Position numbers and translations under genes: made by a program. From Deferribacter abyssi (GTDB lineage Bacteria > Chrysiogenota > Deferribacteres > Deferribacterales > Deferribacteraceae), in contig NZ_JAQNCS010000013.1 in the NCBI RefSeq assembly GCF_049472655.1, forward strand, positions 5,073 to 69,072: a DNA stretch of 64,000 nucleotides. The letters run 5' to 3'. The notes under the pieces were generated by a model, which searched no databases, was not told the origin of the DNA, and was given only the letters and a program-made list of their open reading frames with translations. Shown here piece by piece: positions 26,127 through 35,786 of this stretch (position 1 is its first letter; the number at the start of each line of letters is the position of its first letter).

Positions 26127-27359
26127 TTATTTAAAACAACTAGAGATTTCAACTCCCTTTTTAAATACCTTTTCAATTCGATTGACACCAAAATTATAAA
26201 CAATGTATCTGTAATCAGGTACATTTAACAATATTAAATCGGCTTGTTTACCCAAATGAATAGAACCTGTTATATATGAAAGCTCCAATGAATATGCTCC
26301 ATTAATGGTTACTGCGTTTATCACTTCTTCCATTGTCATCCCCATCTTTAAACAAGCAATGGCCATAATAAGAGGTAATGAATGGGTATATGAACTCCCA
26401 GGATTCAAGTCTGTCGATAAAGCCACAATCCCGCCTCTGTCCAAAATTTTCCTTGCAGGAGCAAAATCATCGGACATAAGAAAAAAAGTAGTCCCAGGTA
26501 ACAAGTTAAAAACAACACCTGTATCTATCATTTTTTCAATATTTTCATCGCTAACCTTAACAAGATGTTCAGCACTCACAGCCTCAAATTCAGCGGCAAG
26601 ACCCGCACCCCCAAGAGGGTAAATCTCATCAGCATGAATCCTAATTTTAAATCCTAATCTTTTTGCAGCAGAAAGTATCCTTCTTGTATCATCAAGCTCA
26701 AAAACACCCTTTTCACAAAAGATGTCCACATAGTCAGCTAAACCTTCTTTTTTAACTACAGGAAGCATCTCATCGGTAATTACTCTAATATATTTTTCTT
26801 TATCATCCCTATATTCAAGTGGAATTTCATGGGCACCAAGGAAAGTAGCTTTTATATCAAGTGGATATTCTTCTTGCAATTTTTTTATAACACGCAACTG
26901 CTTCAATTCATTTTCCAAGTCAAGACCGTAACCACTTTTCATCTCTATGGAAGCCACACCATGCTTAATCATTAATTCTAAATCCTTTTTAGCCGCCTTG
27001 TAAAGCTCTTCAAAAGTTGCATTTCTCACTGCTCTAACCGTTGAATTTATACCGCCACCTTCCCTTGCAATTTCCATATACGATTTACCCATAATTCTTT
27101 TGTTAAACTCATCTTCTCTTGAACCGATAAAAGGGATATGCGTATGAGGATCCACAAACGCCGGCAACACACATTTACCACTTGCATCAATTATGTCATT
27201 GCAATCCACATCTTTTTTCGTAATATCCGCAATAACCCCATCCTCTATAACAAGATTCACATCCTCATAAATCTGCAGCTTTTTAGCATTATCTCCGGCA
27301 GCAAAATCATGATTTTTCGGTGTCACAAGCTGTTTTATATTTTTAATAACCTTTCTCAT
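26127..27359 (-). CDS. hutI: Imidazolonepropionase
   Basis: 410 residues from the ATG at 27359, which overlaps the hutG stop (ATGA); GGGG lies 7 bases upstream. Zinc amidohydrolase of histidine breakdown that opens imidazolone propionate to formiminoglutamate. VDPHTHIPF carries the HxH metal site, HADEIYPLGGAGLAAE and STDLNPGSSYTHSLP the other ligands. Last gene of the hut operon. Confidence 0.95.
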   Translation of the reverse strand: MRKVIKNIKQLVTPKNHDFAAGDNAKKLQIYEDVNLVIEDGVIADITKKDVDCNDIIDASGKCVLPAFVDPHTHIPFIGSREDEFNKRIMGKSYMEIAREGGGINSTVRAVRNATFEELYKAAKKDLELMIKHGVASIEMKSGYGLDLENELKQLRVIKKLQEEYPLDIKATFLGAHEIPLEYRDDKEKYIRVITDEMLPVVKKEGLADYVDIFCEKGVFELDDTRRILSAAKRLGFKIRIHADEIYPLGGAGLAAEFEAVSAEHLVKVSDENIEKMIDTGVVFNLLPGTTFFLMSDDFAPARKILDRGGIVALSTDLNPGSSYTHSLPLIMAIACLKMGMTMEEVINAVTINGAYSLELSYITGSIHLGKQADLILLNVPDYRYIVYNFGVNRIEKVFKKGVEISSCFK

Positions 27360-28306
27360 AGATAACCCCATTCTGCAACATTTTCCACCACATGAAAAAT
27401 TATATGAGCAGCTAATCTTGCTGTTCTACCATCAGTATCAAAAGATGGATTCACTTCTGCAATATCAAAAGCTACCAATTTCCCGGTTTTTGCAATTTCC
27501 TTAAAACAAGCTAAGAAATGATTAGGAAAGATACCGAAAGGGATAGGAGCACTCACGCCACAAGCAATAGATGAAGAAAAAACATCCATACAAACAGTCA
27601 TATAGACTGCAGAAGTATTTTCAATAAATTTTTTAATCCCATTAATTACACTTTGCAAATCGTTAAATAATTCTTCAGCAAAAACACATTTTCCACCGAA
27701 TTTTTTATTTCTATCAAAAAGAAGTTTTGTATTACCACTTTTTTGTATCCCTACACATAAATACTTATAAAATTCTTTCATTTCATCGGCAATTTGAGCA
27801 AACATAGTCCCTGATGATGCCCCATTTTCATAAGGCCTATTATCAAAATGGGCATCAAAATTTACTATTACAGGTTTTACATCTTTTACTCCACTAAATG
27901 TCCCGTAAGCCACTTCATGACCACCACCTAATACTATGGGAAAAGCTCCCATTGACCTTATTTTATCCACTTTTTGTGAAAGCATCAATTGTCCATCTTC
28001 AAGCTGTCCATCATCCACAAGAATATCACCGGCATCAAGCAAATTTAAATCTTCCCAATGCCATGGAAGAGATGCTAGATATTTTCTGATAACAACAGGG
28101 GCATCCTTCGCCCCTACTCTACCCATATTCCTTTTTACACCTTCATCACAACAAAATCCTAATAAAACTATAGACGGTTTTTGAACTTTCTCAGTTTTAT
28201 CAAGGTTTATTTGCTTAATAACTTGATGCCATCTAAAAGTCGCATAATCATTTATAGAGTCAACTCTTCCAGACCATTTAAAATTATCGTATTTATATTC
28301 GCACAT
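27356..28306 (-). CDS. hutG: Formiminoglutamase (arginase family)
   Basis: 316 residues, ureohydrolase superfamily. The Mn sites are GGGHEVAYG, NFDAHFDNRP and TVCMDVFSSSIACGVSAP; the last matches HutG-type enzymes that release formamide from formiminoglutamate to give glutamate. Its place between hutU and hutI fixes the role. The gap of about 180 bases before it is longer than elsewhere in the operon and includes a small reading frame. Confidence 0.9.
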   Translation of the reverse strand: MCEYKYDNFKWSGRVDSINDYATFRWHQVIKQINLDKTEKVQKPSIVLLGFCCDEGVKRNMGRVGAKDAPVVIRKYLASLPWHWEDLNLLDAGDILVDDGQLEDGQLMLSQKVDKIRSMGAFPIVLGGGHEVAYGTFSGVKDVKPVIVNFDAHFDNRPYENGASSGTMFAQIADEMKEFYKYLCVGIQKSGNTKLLFDRNKKFGGKCVFAEELFNDLQSVINGIKKFIENTSAVYMTVCMDVFSSSIACGVSAPIPFGIFPNHFLACFKEIAKTGKLVAFDIAEVNPSFDTDGRTARLAAHIIFHVVENVAEWGYL

Positions 28307-28334
28307 ATCCTCTTCACCTCAATCATAACCTATC

Positions 28335-28460
28335 CTATTCCAAACCTTGAACCTGTGGAATAAGGCATATACTTACATGTTCTGGAAGAATAGGTACAAA
28401 TTTCATGCTTGGTAAGTAAAATTTTAAAATACCGTATTCCACGAGTTGAACTTTGAACAT
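28335..28460 (-). CDS. Possible 41-residue small protein between hutU and hutG
   Basis: An ATG at 28460 opens 41 codons to a TAG, with AGGAAA about 7 bases upstream. The product (begins MFKVQLVEYGILKFYLPS) is moderately hydrophobic and has no motif I know. Its 3' end overlaps an imperfect hairpin, CTTATTCCA with TGGAATAGG. It could be chance: only the ribosome site and conserved operon position argue for it. Confidence 0.25.
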   Translation of the reverse strand: MFKVQLVEYGILKFYLPSMKFVPILPEHVSICLIPQVQGLE

Positions 28461-28489
28461 CAAACTTTCCTATCTCTCCATTACACTAC

Positions 28490-30172
28490 TTACTCTAAAA
28501 TATCTTTTAAAACTCCAAATTTCTTTCCAACTTCAATTGCCTCTTCATAACCAGCATCAGCGTGTCTATAAATCCCCAGTGCAGGATCATTAAATAAAAC
28601 CCTTTTTATGCAGCGCTCCGCTCTCTCCGTACCATCCACAAGGATTACCATCCCAGCATGTTGTGAGTATCCTATACCTACACCGCCACCATGATGAAAA
28701 GATACCCATGTAGCTCCACCTGCCGTATTCGACATTAAATTCAATAAAGGCCAATCAGAAATAGCATCACTACCATCTTTCATACCTTCGGTTTCTCTGT
28801 TTGGAGATGCAACAGAACCACAATCAAGATGATCTCTACCTATCACTATTGGTGCTTTCACTTTCCCACTTTTCACTAGATCATTAAATATTAATCCAGC
28901 TTTTTCACGCTCTCCAAGCCCCAACCAGCATATCCTACTGGGTAATCCCTGAAAAACCACTTTTTTCTGCGCTTCTTGCAACCAACGAACCATATGCTTG
29001 TTTTCAGGAAAAGCCTCCATTAATGCCCTATCAGTTTCAAAAATATCCTCAGGGTCCCCAGACAAAGCGACCCATCTAAAAGGCCCCTTACCTTCACAAA
29101 AAAGTGGTCTAATAAATTCAGGAACAAATCCATTGAAATCAAAAGCATTTTCCACACCACCCTCTTTTGCAAACTCCCTTATGTTATTTCCGTAATCAAA
29201 TACAATACTGCCACGTTTCTGCATCTCAAGCATCGCTCTCACATGTCTTACAATAGTTTTTATAGCAAGTTCTCTGTATTTTTTTGGATCATTCTTTCTC
29301 AAATCAAATGCTTCCTCTAAACTCATACCGGATGGCACGTACCCATTTACCGGATCATGTGCTGATGTCTGATCAGTAACAATATCGGGAATAATACCAT
29401 CAGCAAGAAGCTTTTCAAGTACATCAGCAGCATTGCCCACAAGCCCTACAGAAACAGCTTTTTTTTCCTCTTTGGCTTTCAAAACGATAGTAATTGCTTC
29501 TTCATAAGATTCAGTCATGATATCAATGTACTTTGTATCAAGTCTTTTTTTAATACGCTCTGGATCTACATCTATACCTAAAAAAGTTGCACCTGCAAGA
29601 GTAGCAGCAAGGGGTTGAGCACCACCCATACCACCAAGTCCACCTGTAATGAGAAGCTTACCGCTTAAATCTCCATTAAAGTACTTTTTACCACATGCCA
29701 CAAATGTTTCATAAGTTCCCTGTAAAATCCCTTGTGAGCCTATATAAATCCAGCTACCTGCAGTCATTTGACCATACATAATCAAACCACGCTCTTTAAG
29801 TTTGTTAAAATATTCCCAATCAGCCCATTTTGGCACTAAATTACTGTTTGCAATTAAAACCCTTGGGGCTTCTTCATGAGTTCTTACTACCCCGACAGGT
29901 TTTCCTGATTGCACTAAAAGGCTATGGTTGTTATCAAGTTCAAGTAGTATTTTGATTATTTTTTTCACAGCCTCTTGATTCCTTGCAGCTTGCCCTGTAC
30001 CACCATATACGATTAGATTTGCGGGATCTTCAGCTACTTCTTTATCAAGATTATTTAAAAGCATTCTTAAAGGAGCTTCTGTCTGCCAGCTTTTTGCATG
30101 AAGAATATTTCCTCTTGGTGATTTATACTCTGGATGATTGGCGTATCTTTTAATAAATTCCGAATAATTCAT
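28490..30172 (-). CDS. hutU: Urocanate hydratase
   Basis: 560 residues from the ATG at 30172; GGAGG lies 5 bases upstream, inside the end of hutH, giving a 23-base overlap. It converts urocanate to imidazolone propionate with tightly bound NAD. Characteristic motifs are LIVYGGTGQAARN, GGLGGMGGAQPLAATLAGA and DQTSAHDPVNGYVP. Near the C terminus FHHGGGVGIGYSQHAG carries conserved residues of the active site. Confidence 0.97.
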   Translation of the reverse strand: MNYSEFIKRYANHPEYKSPRGNILHAKSWQTEAPLRMLLNNLDKEVAEDPANLIVYGGTGQAARNQEAVKKIIKILLELDNNHSLLVQSGKPVGVVRTHEEAPRVLIANSNLVPKWADWEYFNKLKERGLIMYGQMTAGSWIYIGSQGILQGTYETFVACGKKYFNGDLSGKLLITGGLGGMGGAQPLAATLAGATFLGIDVDPERIKKRLDTKYIDIMTESYEEAITIVLKAKEEKKAVSVGLVGNAADVLEKLLADGIIPDIVTDQTSAHDPVNGYVPSGMSLEEAFDLRKNDPKKYRELAIKTIVRHVRAMLEMQKRGSIVFDYGNNIREFAKEGGVENAFDFNGFVPEFIRPLFCEGKGPFRWVALSGDPEDIFETDRALMEAFPENKHMVRWLQEAQKKVVFQGLPSRICWLGLGEREKAGLIFNDLVKSGKVKAPIVIGRDHLDCGSVASPNRETEGMKDGSDAISDWPLLNLMSNTAGGATWVSFHHGGGVGIGYSQHAGMVILVDGTERAERCIKRVLFNDPALGIYRHADAGYEEAIEVGKKFGVLKDILE

Positions 30173-31715
30173 TATAACCTCCATATAAATTTATCCCTTT
30201 TTGTTCTGCTGTTTTTCTTGCAGCAGATACAAGGCTTCCATCGGCAATGAGCCTTCTTGCTTTCCACAAATCATTTGCAAATATTCTATCCTCATCGGCA
30301 TGATCGATCTCTTCTCTCACCACATGATGGCAGGCTTCTAATATCAGGCTCGATCTCAATGGGCGCCTGAAATCAAATGCCTGAGCAGCACAAACTAACT
30401 CAACCGCCAAAATATTTTCAAGATTATCAAGCACCTTATTCAATTTTCGTCCACTTACTGATCCCATACTGACATGATCTTCTTGCCCCATTGATGTGGG
30501 TACACTGTCAGCACTTGCCGGGAAACAGAGCGTTTTATTCTCAGTTACAAGTGCAGCAGATGTGTATTGAGGAATCATAAATCCAGAATTTACTCCAGTA
30601 TCTTTCATAAGTAATTTTGGTAAGCCAACTTTTCCCTCAAGTAAAAGATAGGTTCTTCTATCTGAAATATTTCCAATTTCGCTCATAGAAAATGCTGCAT
30701 AATCCATCGGCAAAGCAATAGGTTCTCCGTGAAAATTGCCACCGCTTATTATTTCTTCTTCACTTAAAACAATAGGATTATCGGTTACTGAGTTGATTTC
30801 TACCGACACAACCTCCTTGAAGTGCAAAAAAGTATTCCACACTGCACCATGCACCTGAGGTATGCATCTTAAAGAATACGGGTCTTGAACTCTGTCGCAG
30901 GTTTCATGCGATTTTAAAATCTCAGAGCCTTTAAGCATCTCTCTAAACTTATGAGCAACATAAACACACCCTTTATAATTTCTCAAATTATGCAATCTTT
31001 CATCAAAAGGCTTTACGGAACCCATTAAAGATTCCAAAGTCATGGCACCTATAATATCAGCATTTTCCAGCAAGTTTTTCATCCTATATAATGCGCTTAC
31101 AGCAAAGGCAGCCATAAACTGTGTGCCATTTATCAAAGCCAACCCTTCTTTTGCTCCTAATGTAATTGGGGAAATTTTCAACTTTTCGTAAACTTTGGCA
31201 GTATCCAGTATTTCACCATTGAATTTTACTTTCCCATATCCGATCAAAGGTAAAAACAGATGAGCTAAAGGAGCAAGATCTCCTGAAGCTCCCACAGAAC
31301 CTTGAGAAGGTACTTGCGGTATTACATCATTTTCCAAAAACCATAGGATACGCTTAATAGTGTTTAAATTTACTCCGGAAAAGCCGAACGAAAGTGAATG
31401 GGTTTTTAATATAAGCATAATTTTTACAATATCATCGGGTAAATAATCACCAACACCAGCGCTATGACTCTTCAATAAATTGTATTGTAGTTCGATTGTA
31501 TCATCAGCACTAATTTTGGTGGAGCAAAGAGGCCCAAATCCGGTGTTTACACCATAAACAGGTAAATCTCTACTGGCAACTTTTTGCGTCGTTTCATACG
31601 ATTTTATTATTTTCTCTTTAACATCACCTGAAATAATTGGTTTTGTGAGTCCTTTTAAAATATCAAATACAATTCCAACAGTTAGTTTATCTTTGCCGAG
31701 AAAAAACTCTTTCAT
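30150..31715 (-). CDS. hutH: Histidine ammonia-lyase
   Basis: 521 residues from the ATG at 31715, which follows GGGAGGGG; an upstream ATG at 31727 abuts the hutC stop and has no ribosome site. It deaminates histidine to urocanate using the self-made MIO group from Ala-Ser-Gly, seen in GSVGASGDLAPLAH (ASG at about 143-145). YGVNTGFGPL and QEDHVSMGSVSGRKL are other family marks. Confidence 0.97.
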   Translation of the reverse strand: MKEFFLGKDKLTVGIVFDILKGLTKPIISGDVKEKIIKSYETTQKVASRDLPVYGVNTGFGPLCSTKISADDTIELQYNLLKSHSAGVGDYLPDDIVKIMLILKTHSLSFGFSGVNLNTIKRILWFLENDVIPQVPSQGSVGASGDLAPLAHLFLPLIGYGKVKFNGEILDTAKVYEKLKISPITLGAKEGLALINGTQFMAAFAVSALYRMKNLLENADIIGAMTLESLMGSVKPFDERLHNLRNYKGCVYVAHKFREMLKGSEILKSHETCDRVQDPYSLRCIPQVHGAVWNTFLHFKEVVSVEINSVTDNPIVLSEEEIISGGNFHGEPIALPMDYAAFSMSEIGNISDRRTYLLLEGKVGLPKLLMKDTGVNSGFMIPQYTSAALVTENKTLCFPASADSVPTSMGQEDHVSMGSVSGRKLNKVLDNLENILAVELVCAAQAFDFRRPLRSSLILEACHHVVREEIDHADEDRIFANDLWKARRLIADGSLVSAARKTAEQKGINLYGGYNELFGIY

Positions 31716-31727
31716 TTCCCCTCCCAT

Positions 31728-32474
31728 TTAAAAAATAGTAGCCATTTCTCTTACGGCAGCCCCTTCTCTTGTGTACTTAAATCTTGTTCCTATCCTGTAT
31801 TTGTTTCCAGGAGAAATAAATTTCACATAGGTAACAACATCATTCCCAAGCCATGTTCGCCTTCTAAGTTGCAAACAAGGTGTAGCCATATCTATCTGCA
31901 ACAACTCTGAAACTGTCTTATCAGGTAAAATAGCTTCAACAATGTGTTCTGCTTCAGTTAAAGGGGTGGTGCGCATTAAATACTGATGTGCTGTCTCATT
32001 TTCAAAGTTTGCATCAAGATATTCCGGCACGATTTTTCTATTTACATATCTATCTTCAAGTTGAAACGGTTCATTGTCTGCAAAGTGGACAAAAATTGTG
32101 CGATAAACTATCTCACCATCATTTAACGCCATCCATTTCATAGCCTCACTGTTAACTAGTGTTTCCTCCATCAGTACTGTTTTCAACTTATGTTTTTTCC
32201 CAAGTCGTTCAATCTCATCAACAATATTTTTTATTTCAAGCATTTCAGAGACATTACACTCCTCTGCCACAAAAGTCCCTTTTCCTTGCAAACGAAACAA
32301 AACACCTTCAGATGTTAATTCCCTTAGTGCCCTATTTACAGTCATTCTGCTAACACCAAACAATTTGGATAATACATTTTCAGAAGGAATTTTAAAACCA
32401 GGCTTCCACTCCCCCTTGTGAATCATATTAACTATAAATTTTTTAATCTTTACATAAGCCGGTGATATCTCCAT
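31728..32474 (-). CDS. hutC: Histidine utilization repressor, GntR/HutC family
   Basis: 248 residues. An N-terminal GntR winged helix (PSENVLSKLFGVSRMTVNRA, then LFRLQGKGTFVAE) is followed by a UTRA ligand domain that in HutC senses urocanate (LEDRYVNRKIVPEYL, LQLRRRTWLG). First gene of the hut operon, with a palindromic operator over its own -10 element, so it is probably autoregulated. AGGAG sits 6 bases before the ATG. Confidence 0.9.
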   Translation of the reverse strand: MEISPAYVKIKKFIVNMIHKGEWKPGFKIPSENVLSKLFGVSRMTVNRALRELTSEGVLFRLQGKGTFVAEECNVSEMLEIKNIVDEIERLGKKHKLKTVLMEETLVNSEAMKWMALNDGEIVYRTIFVHFADNEPFQLEDRYVNRKIVPEYLDANFENETAHQYLMRTTPLTEAEHIVEAILPDKTVSELLQIDMATPCLQLRRRTWLGNDVVTYVKFISPGNKYRIGTRFKYTREGAAVREMATIF

Positions 32475-32499
32475 ATGTTGCTCCTATTTTGATTATACA

Positions 32500-32528
32500 T
32501 GTATATACAAGTTATAATTAATTGTCAA
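32500..32528 (-). promoter_or_regulatory. hut operon promoter with HutC operator
   Basis: TTGACA at 32528-32523, a 17-base spacer and TATACA at 32505-32500 on the minus strand. The perfect palindrome TGTATATACA (32500-32509) covers the -10 element; the same core is known in HutC sites of Pseudomonas. Binding there would block RNA polymerase. Confidence 0.75.
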
Positions 32529-32673
32529 TAAATAACACCATTTAAATAGGATGTATGGGTAGTAAAAAAGGAAATAAAATTAAGTACAACTCGTACAGTA
32601 TTATTATCTCTACAACCTTTACAGCTCATAATTAAAAACTTTTCTTTTAGAGACAGCTTTTACTTTTATTATA

Positions 32674-32701
32674 TTGAAAATGTTAATATTAATGCTAAAA
32701 T
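32674..32701 (+). promoter_or_regulatory. recC promoter, predicted leaderless
   Basis: TTGAAA at 32674-32679, a 16-base spacer and TAAAAT at 32696-32701 with an extended TGC in front. Seven bases separate it from the ATG at 32709, and no Shine-Dalgarno is present. Confidence 0.6.
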
Positions 32702-32708
32702 AGTTTTC

Positions 32709-35700
32709 ATGAATAATTCTTATTTTAAACTGTACCTTTCAAATGATCTGGTAATTCTACTTCAAGAGCTGTTAAATAACATCAAAAATCATCAAATAAA
32801 TAATCCACTCACTGAAAAACAAACAATTGTAGTACAAACTGATGGAATGGTAAAATGGATCTCTTTGAACATTGCTGAAAAATTCGGAATTTGTTGCAAC
32901 TTTGAATTTCTTTTTCCGAGAAATTTCATTCTCAATACTTTAAAACAACTAAACTTGCTTACGGATGAGGACATAAATTATTTTGATAAAAAAAATCTGA
33001 CATTGGAAATTATCAAAATTTTACAACATCAGCATTATAAAGAATTAGAGCATTATCTCAGTGATGATGATGGGAAAAAACTCGGCCAGTTTGCCATCCG
33101 TATGGCTGATATTTTTGATCAGTATCTCACCTACAGGCTAGAATATATTCTCTATCCAGGAAAAATCAGTACTTTTTGGCAACAAGATCTTTTCAGAAAA
33201 ATCATAAATAACGGTTATAAATGTGTAGCAAAAGCTATTAATGAATTTTTACAAGGCAATTTTCTCCACAACAAATTAGAAGCAATCCCAGATACAATAA
33301 ATCTTTTTGCCATATCCATACTCCCACCTATTTATATCAATTTTATAAAAAAACTCTCAACATACAAAACCATAAACCTATACAGCATCAATCCTTCACA
33401 GGAATATTGGTTTGACGATTTAAGCGAAAAAGCAAAAATACGCTTTTTCAAAAAAGCTTTCTTCAGCGAAGATGAATTTTATTTCACCAAATCAAACCCA
33501 TTGCTTATAAACAACGGAAAACTAGTACAAGACTTTTTCTCAATTCTTTACGATACCGATCCTACACCACATGAAATAGAAAATTATAACGATTTCAACA
33601 ATGAAACAGCATTAAATACTTTAAAACAAAAAATCTTAAACAATGATCCAATACCTTTTCAACTAAATGATGAAACCATACAGATTCATTCATTTCACAG
33701 CAGATTCAGAGAAATAGAAGGAATTTACAATTATATTTTAAAAATTATTCAAGACAATCCAGATATATATCTTGAAGATATTGTTGTAATGTGTCCTGAT
33801 ATTGACGAATATGCACCTTATATTGAAGGTGTTTTTGAAAATAAAAATATTCCATATAATATTTCAGACAGCAGAATTCTTAAACAGGATAACGGGATTA
33901 AAGCCCTTTTCTCTATACTTGATTGTCTGAAAAAAGATTTAACGGTAAAGGAGTTTGTTTCTCTTTTAGAATATGACGCAATAAAGGAAAAATTTCAAAT
34001 CAACCAAACAGAACAGGAGATTATTAGAGAATGGATAAACGAGCTCAACATCAGATGGGGGCTTACAGAAAATTTTGTAAAATCTTCTTATCCTCATACT
34101 GACATCTTCAACACCTTCGAATATAATGTCAAAAGAATTCTGCTTGGCTATCTCACTAATGAAAACAAAATTATATTCGACTCGCTACCCTACACGGAGC
34201 AAACCGTATCAAATGGTGAGACAGCTGGGAAGTTTTTATATATTATCGACAAAATAACACATTTTATAAACCTCTTAAAAGATAAACGGGACTTAAAATA
34301 TTTTAAAAACCTATTAATAGATATCATTAATACTTTTATTGCCAAAAAATATACGGAAACAGCATCTTTTTTAAGTTTTTTAAAAGAATTGGAGCAGTTT
34401 AATGATGAAACAATAGAAATATTTTTTCCTGCCTTTTTAGAACTGATAAAAAACATTACAACAAAAACTAAAAACAGCTTAAATTTTATGAGGGGAGGCA
34501 TCACTTTTTGCGAACTCGTACCACTTAGAAGTATCCCTTTCAAAGTAATATGTCTTATAGGGATGAATGACGAAAACTTTCCAAGAAAAACAAGTAAACT
34601 TCTTTTCAATGAAATGGAGCTGAAACCAAAAAGAGGTGACAGATCAAGCAAACTGAATGACAGACTCCTCTTTTTAGAGTCAATCCTCTCAGCAAAAAAA
34701 TACCTATACATCAGCTTTATTGGAAAAGATATGAAAAAAAATAAGCAGATAAATCCGAGTATTGTTGTTTCAGAGCTATTGGATTTCCTCTCTTTCAACC
34801 CCATTGAACACCCTTTACACTCATTCAGCCCTCTTTACTTTTCAGAGAATAGGGATGAGCTTGTAAACTACAATCCTGAAGATTTTGAAGCCGCAAAATC
34901 TTTGCTGGATATCAATGAAGCATCAAATATCATTTTACTGGACGATTCCCCTCTAATACAAAAGGAATTGCCAAAACAGCTACCATTGAAAAAATTGATT
35001 GATTTTATAAAAGATCCCCTCAAAACCTTCTTCAAAGAAAACGGAGTATATCTTGAAATAAAGCTAAACGAAATACAAACCAGGGAAGATTTATCACCCC
35101 ACAACCTTCAGCAGTATAAATTGAGAAACTCTTTAATAAATGAAAAACTTCACGTTGATACAATCCCCTACACCGGATTGCTACCTCACGCTAATATAGG
35201 AAAACTTTTTACTAACCTAATAACTAGTGAAGTGGAAATCATTAAAAAAGCATTAAAAAAAGTCCATAAAGACATTGAGTTATACCCCCTTAACTCTTTA
35301 AATATCCAAAAAGAAATTAACAGCTACCTCATTGAAGGAAAAATAGAATATGTATATTCTAACTCGTTTATTATGATTGATTTCGGCAAGCAAGGGCTTG
35401 ATAAAAGAGATTTTCTACTTCCTCAGATTCTTATTTACACATTAATGGGAAATTTCAACGAAAGCTATTTTATCAATCTCAATGAAACAAAAAAAATCAC
35501 ATTTACCACGGATAATAATTATCTGAAAAAGATTTTGGAAATTTATGAAATAGGCCTGAAAATCCCACTATACTTTGATAAAAAATTGCTTAAAAATAAA
35601 AAAATAGATATTACCAATTTTAAAGAACATTTATCCAAAAAAGTGAAAAGCTTTGTCAGTGGTGAAGAAAACAGATATCTAAAATTTTATCTCGAACATT

Positions 35701-35786
35701 TTACTTTTTCTGATGAATACATAGATAAACTTTTCGAGATAAATAGAGAACTTTTTTCAATAAATGAGGCAATAAATGAACTTTAA
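32709..35786 (+). CDS. recC: Exodeoxyribonuclease V gamma subunit (RecC)
   Basis: 1025 residues. It recognises Chi-type sequences within RecBCD and splits the duplex. The N terminus (FKLYLSNDLVILLQELLNN, then QTDGMVKWISLNIAEKFGIC) is typical of RecC; VCLIGMNDENFPR-like text near residue 620 marks the inactive helicase core. C-terminal nuclease-like fold is degenerate, as expected. It overlaps recB by 11 bases. Confidence 0.92.
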   Translation: MNNSYFKLYLSNDLVILLQELLNNIKNHQINNPLTEKQTIVVQTDGMVKWISLNIAEKFGICCNFEFLFPRNFILNTLKQLNLLTDEDINYFDKKNLTLEIIKILQHQHYKELEHYLSDDDGKKLGQFAIRMADIFDQYLTYRLEYILYPGKISTFWQQDLFRKIINNGYKCVAKAINEFLQGNFLHNKLEAIPDTINLFAISILPPIYINFIKKLSTYKTINLYSINPSQEYWFDDLSEKAKIRFFKKAFFSEDEFYFTKSNPLLINNGKLVQDFFSILYDTDPTPHEIENYNDFNNETALNTLKQKILNNDPIPFQLNDETIQIHSFHSRFREIEGIYNYILKIIQDNPDIYLEDIVVMCPDIDEYAPYIEGVFENKNIPYNISDSRILKQDNGIKALFSILDCLKKDLTVKEFVSLLEYDAIKEKFQINQTEQEIIREWINELNIRWGLTENFVKSSYPHTDIFNTFEYNVKRILLGYLTNENKIIFDSLPYTEQTVSNGETAGKFLYIIDKITHFINLLKDKRDLKYFKNLLIDIINTFIAKKYTETASFLSFLKELEQFNDETIEIFFPAFLELIKNITTKTKNSLNFMRGGITFCELVPLRSIPFKVICLIGMNDENFPRKTSKLLFNEMELKPKRGDRSSKLNDRLLFLESILSAKKYLYISFIGKDMKKNKQINPSIVVSELLDFLSFNPIEHPLHSFSPLYFSENRDELVNYNPEDFEAAKSLLDINEASNIILLDDSPLIQKELPKQLPLKKLIDFIKDPLKTFFKENGVYLEIKLNEIQTREDLSPHNLQQYKLRNSLINEKLHVDTIPYTGLLPHANIGKLFTNLITSEVEIIKKALKKVHKDIELYPLNSLNIQKEINSYLIEGKIEYVYSNSFIMIDFGKQGLDKRDFLLPQILIYTLMGNFNESYFINLNETKKITFTTDNNYLKKILEIYEIGLKIPLYFDKKLLKNKKIDITNFKEHLSKKVKSFVSGEENRYLKFYLEHFTFSDEYIDKLFEINRELFSINEAINEL

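Noticed and set aside
34190..34804. 204-codon minus-strand frame inside recC
   Set aside because: Shadow frame of recC; Lys/Ser/Phe-rich with no domain.
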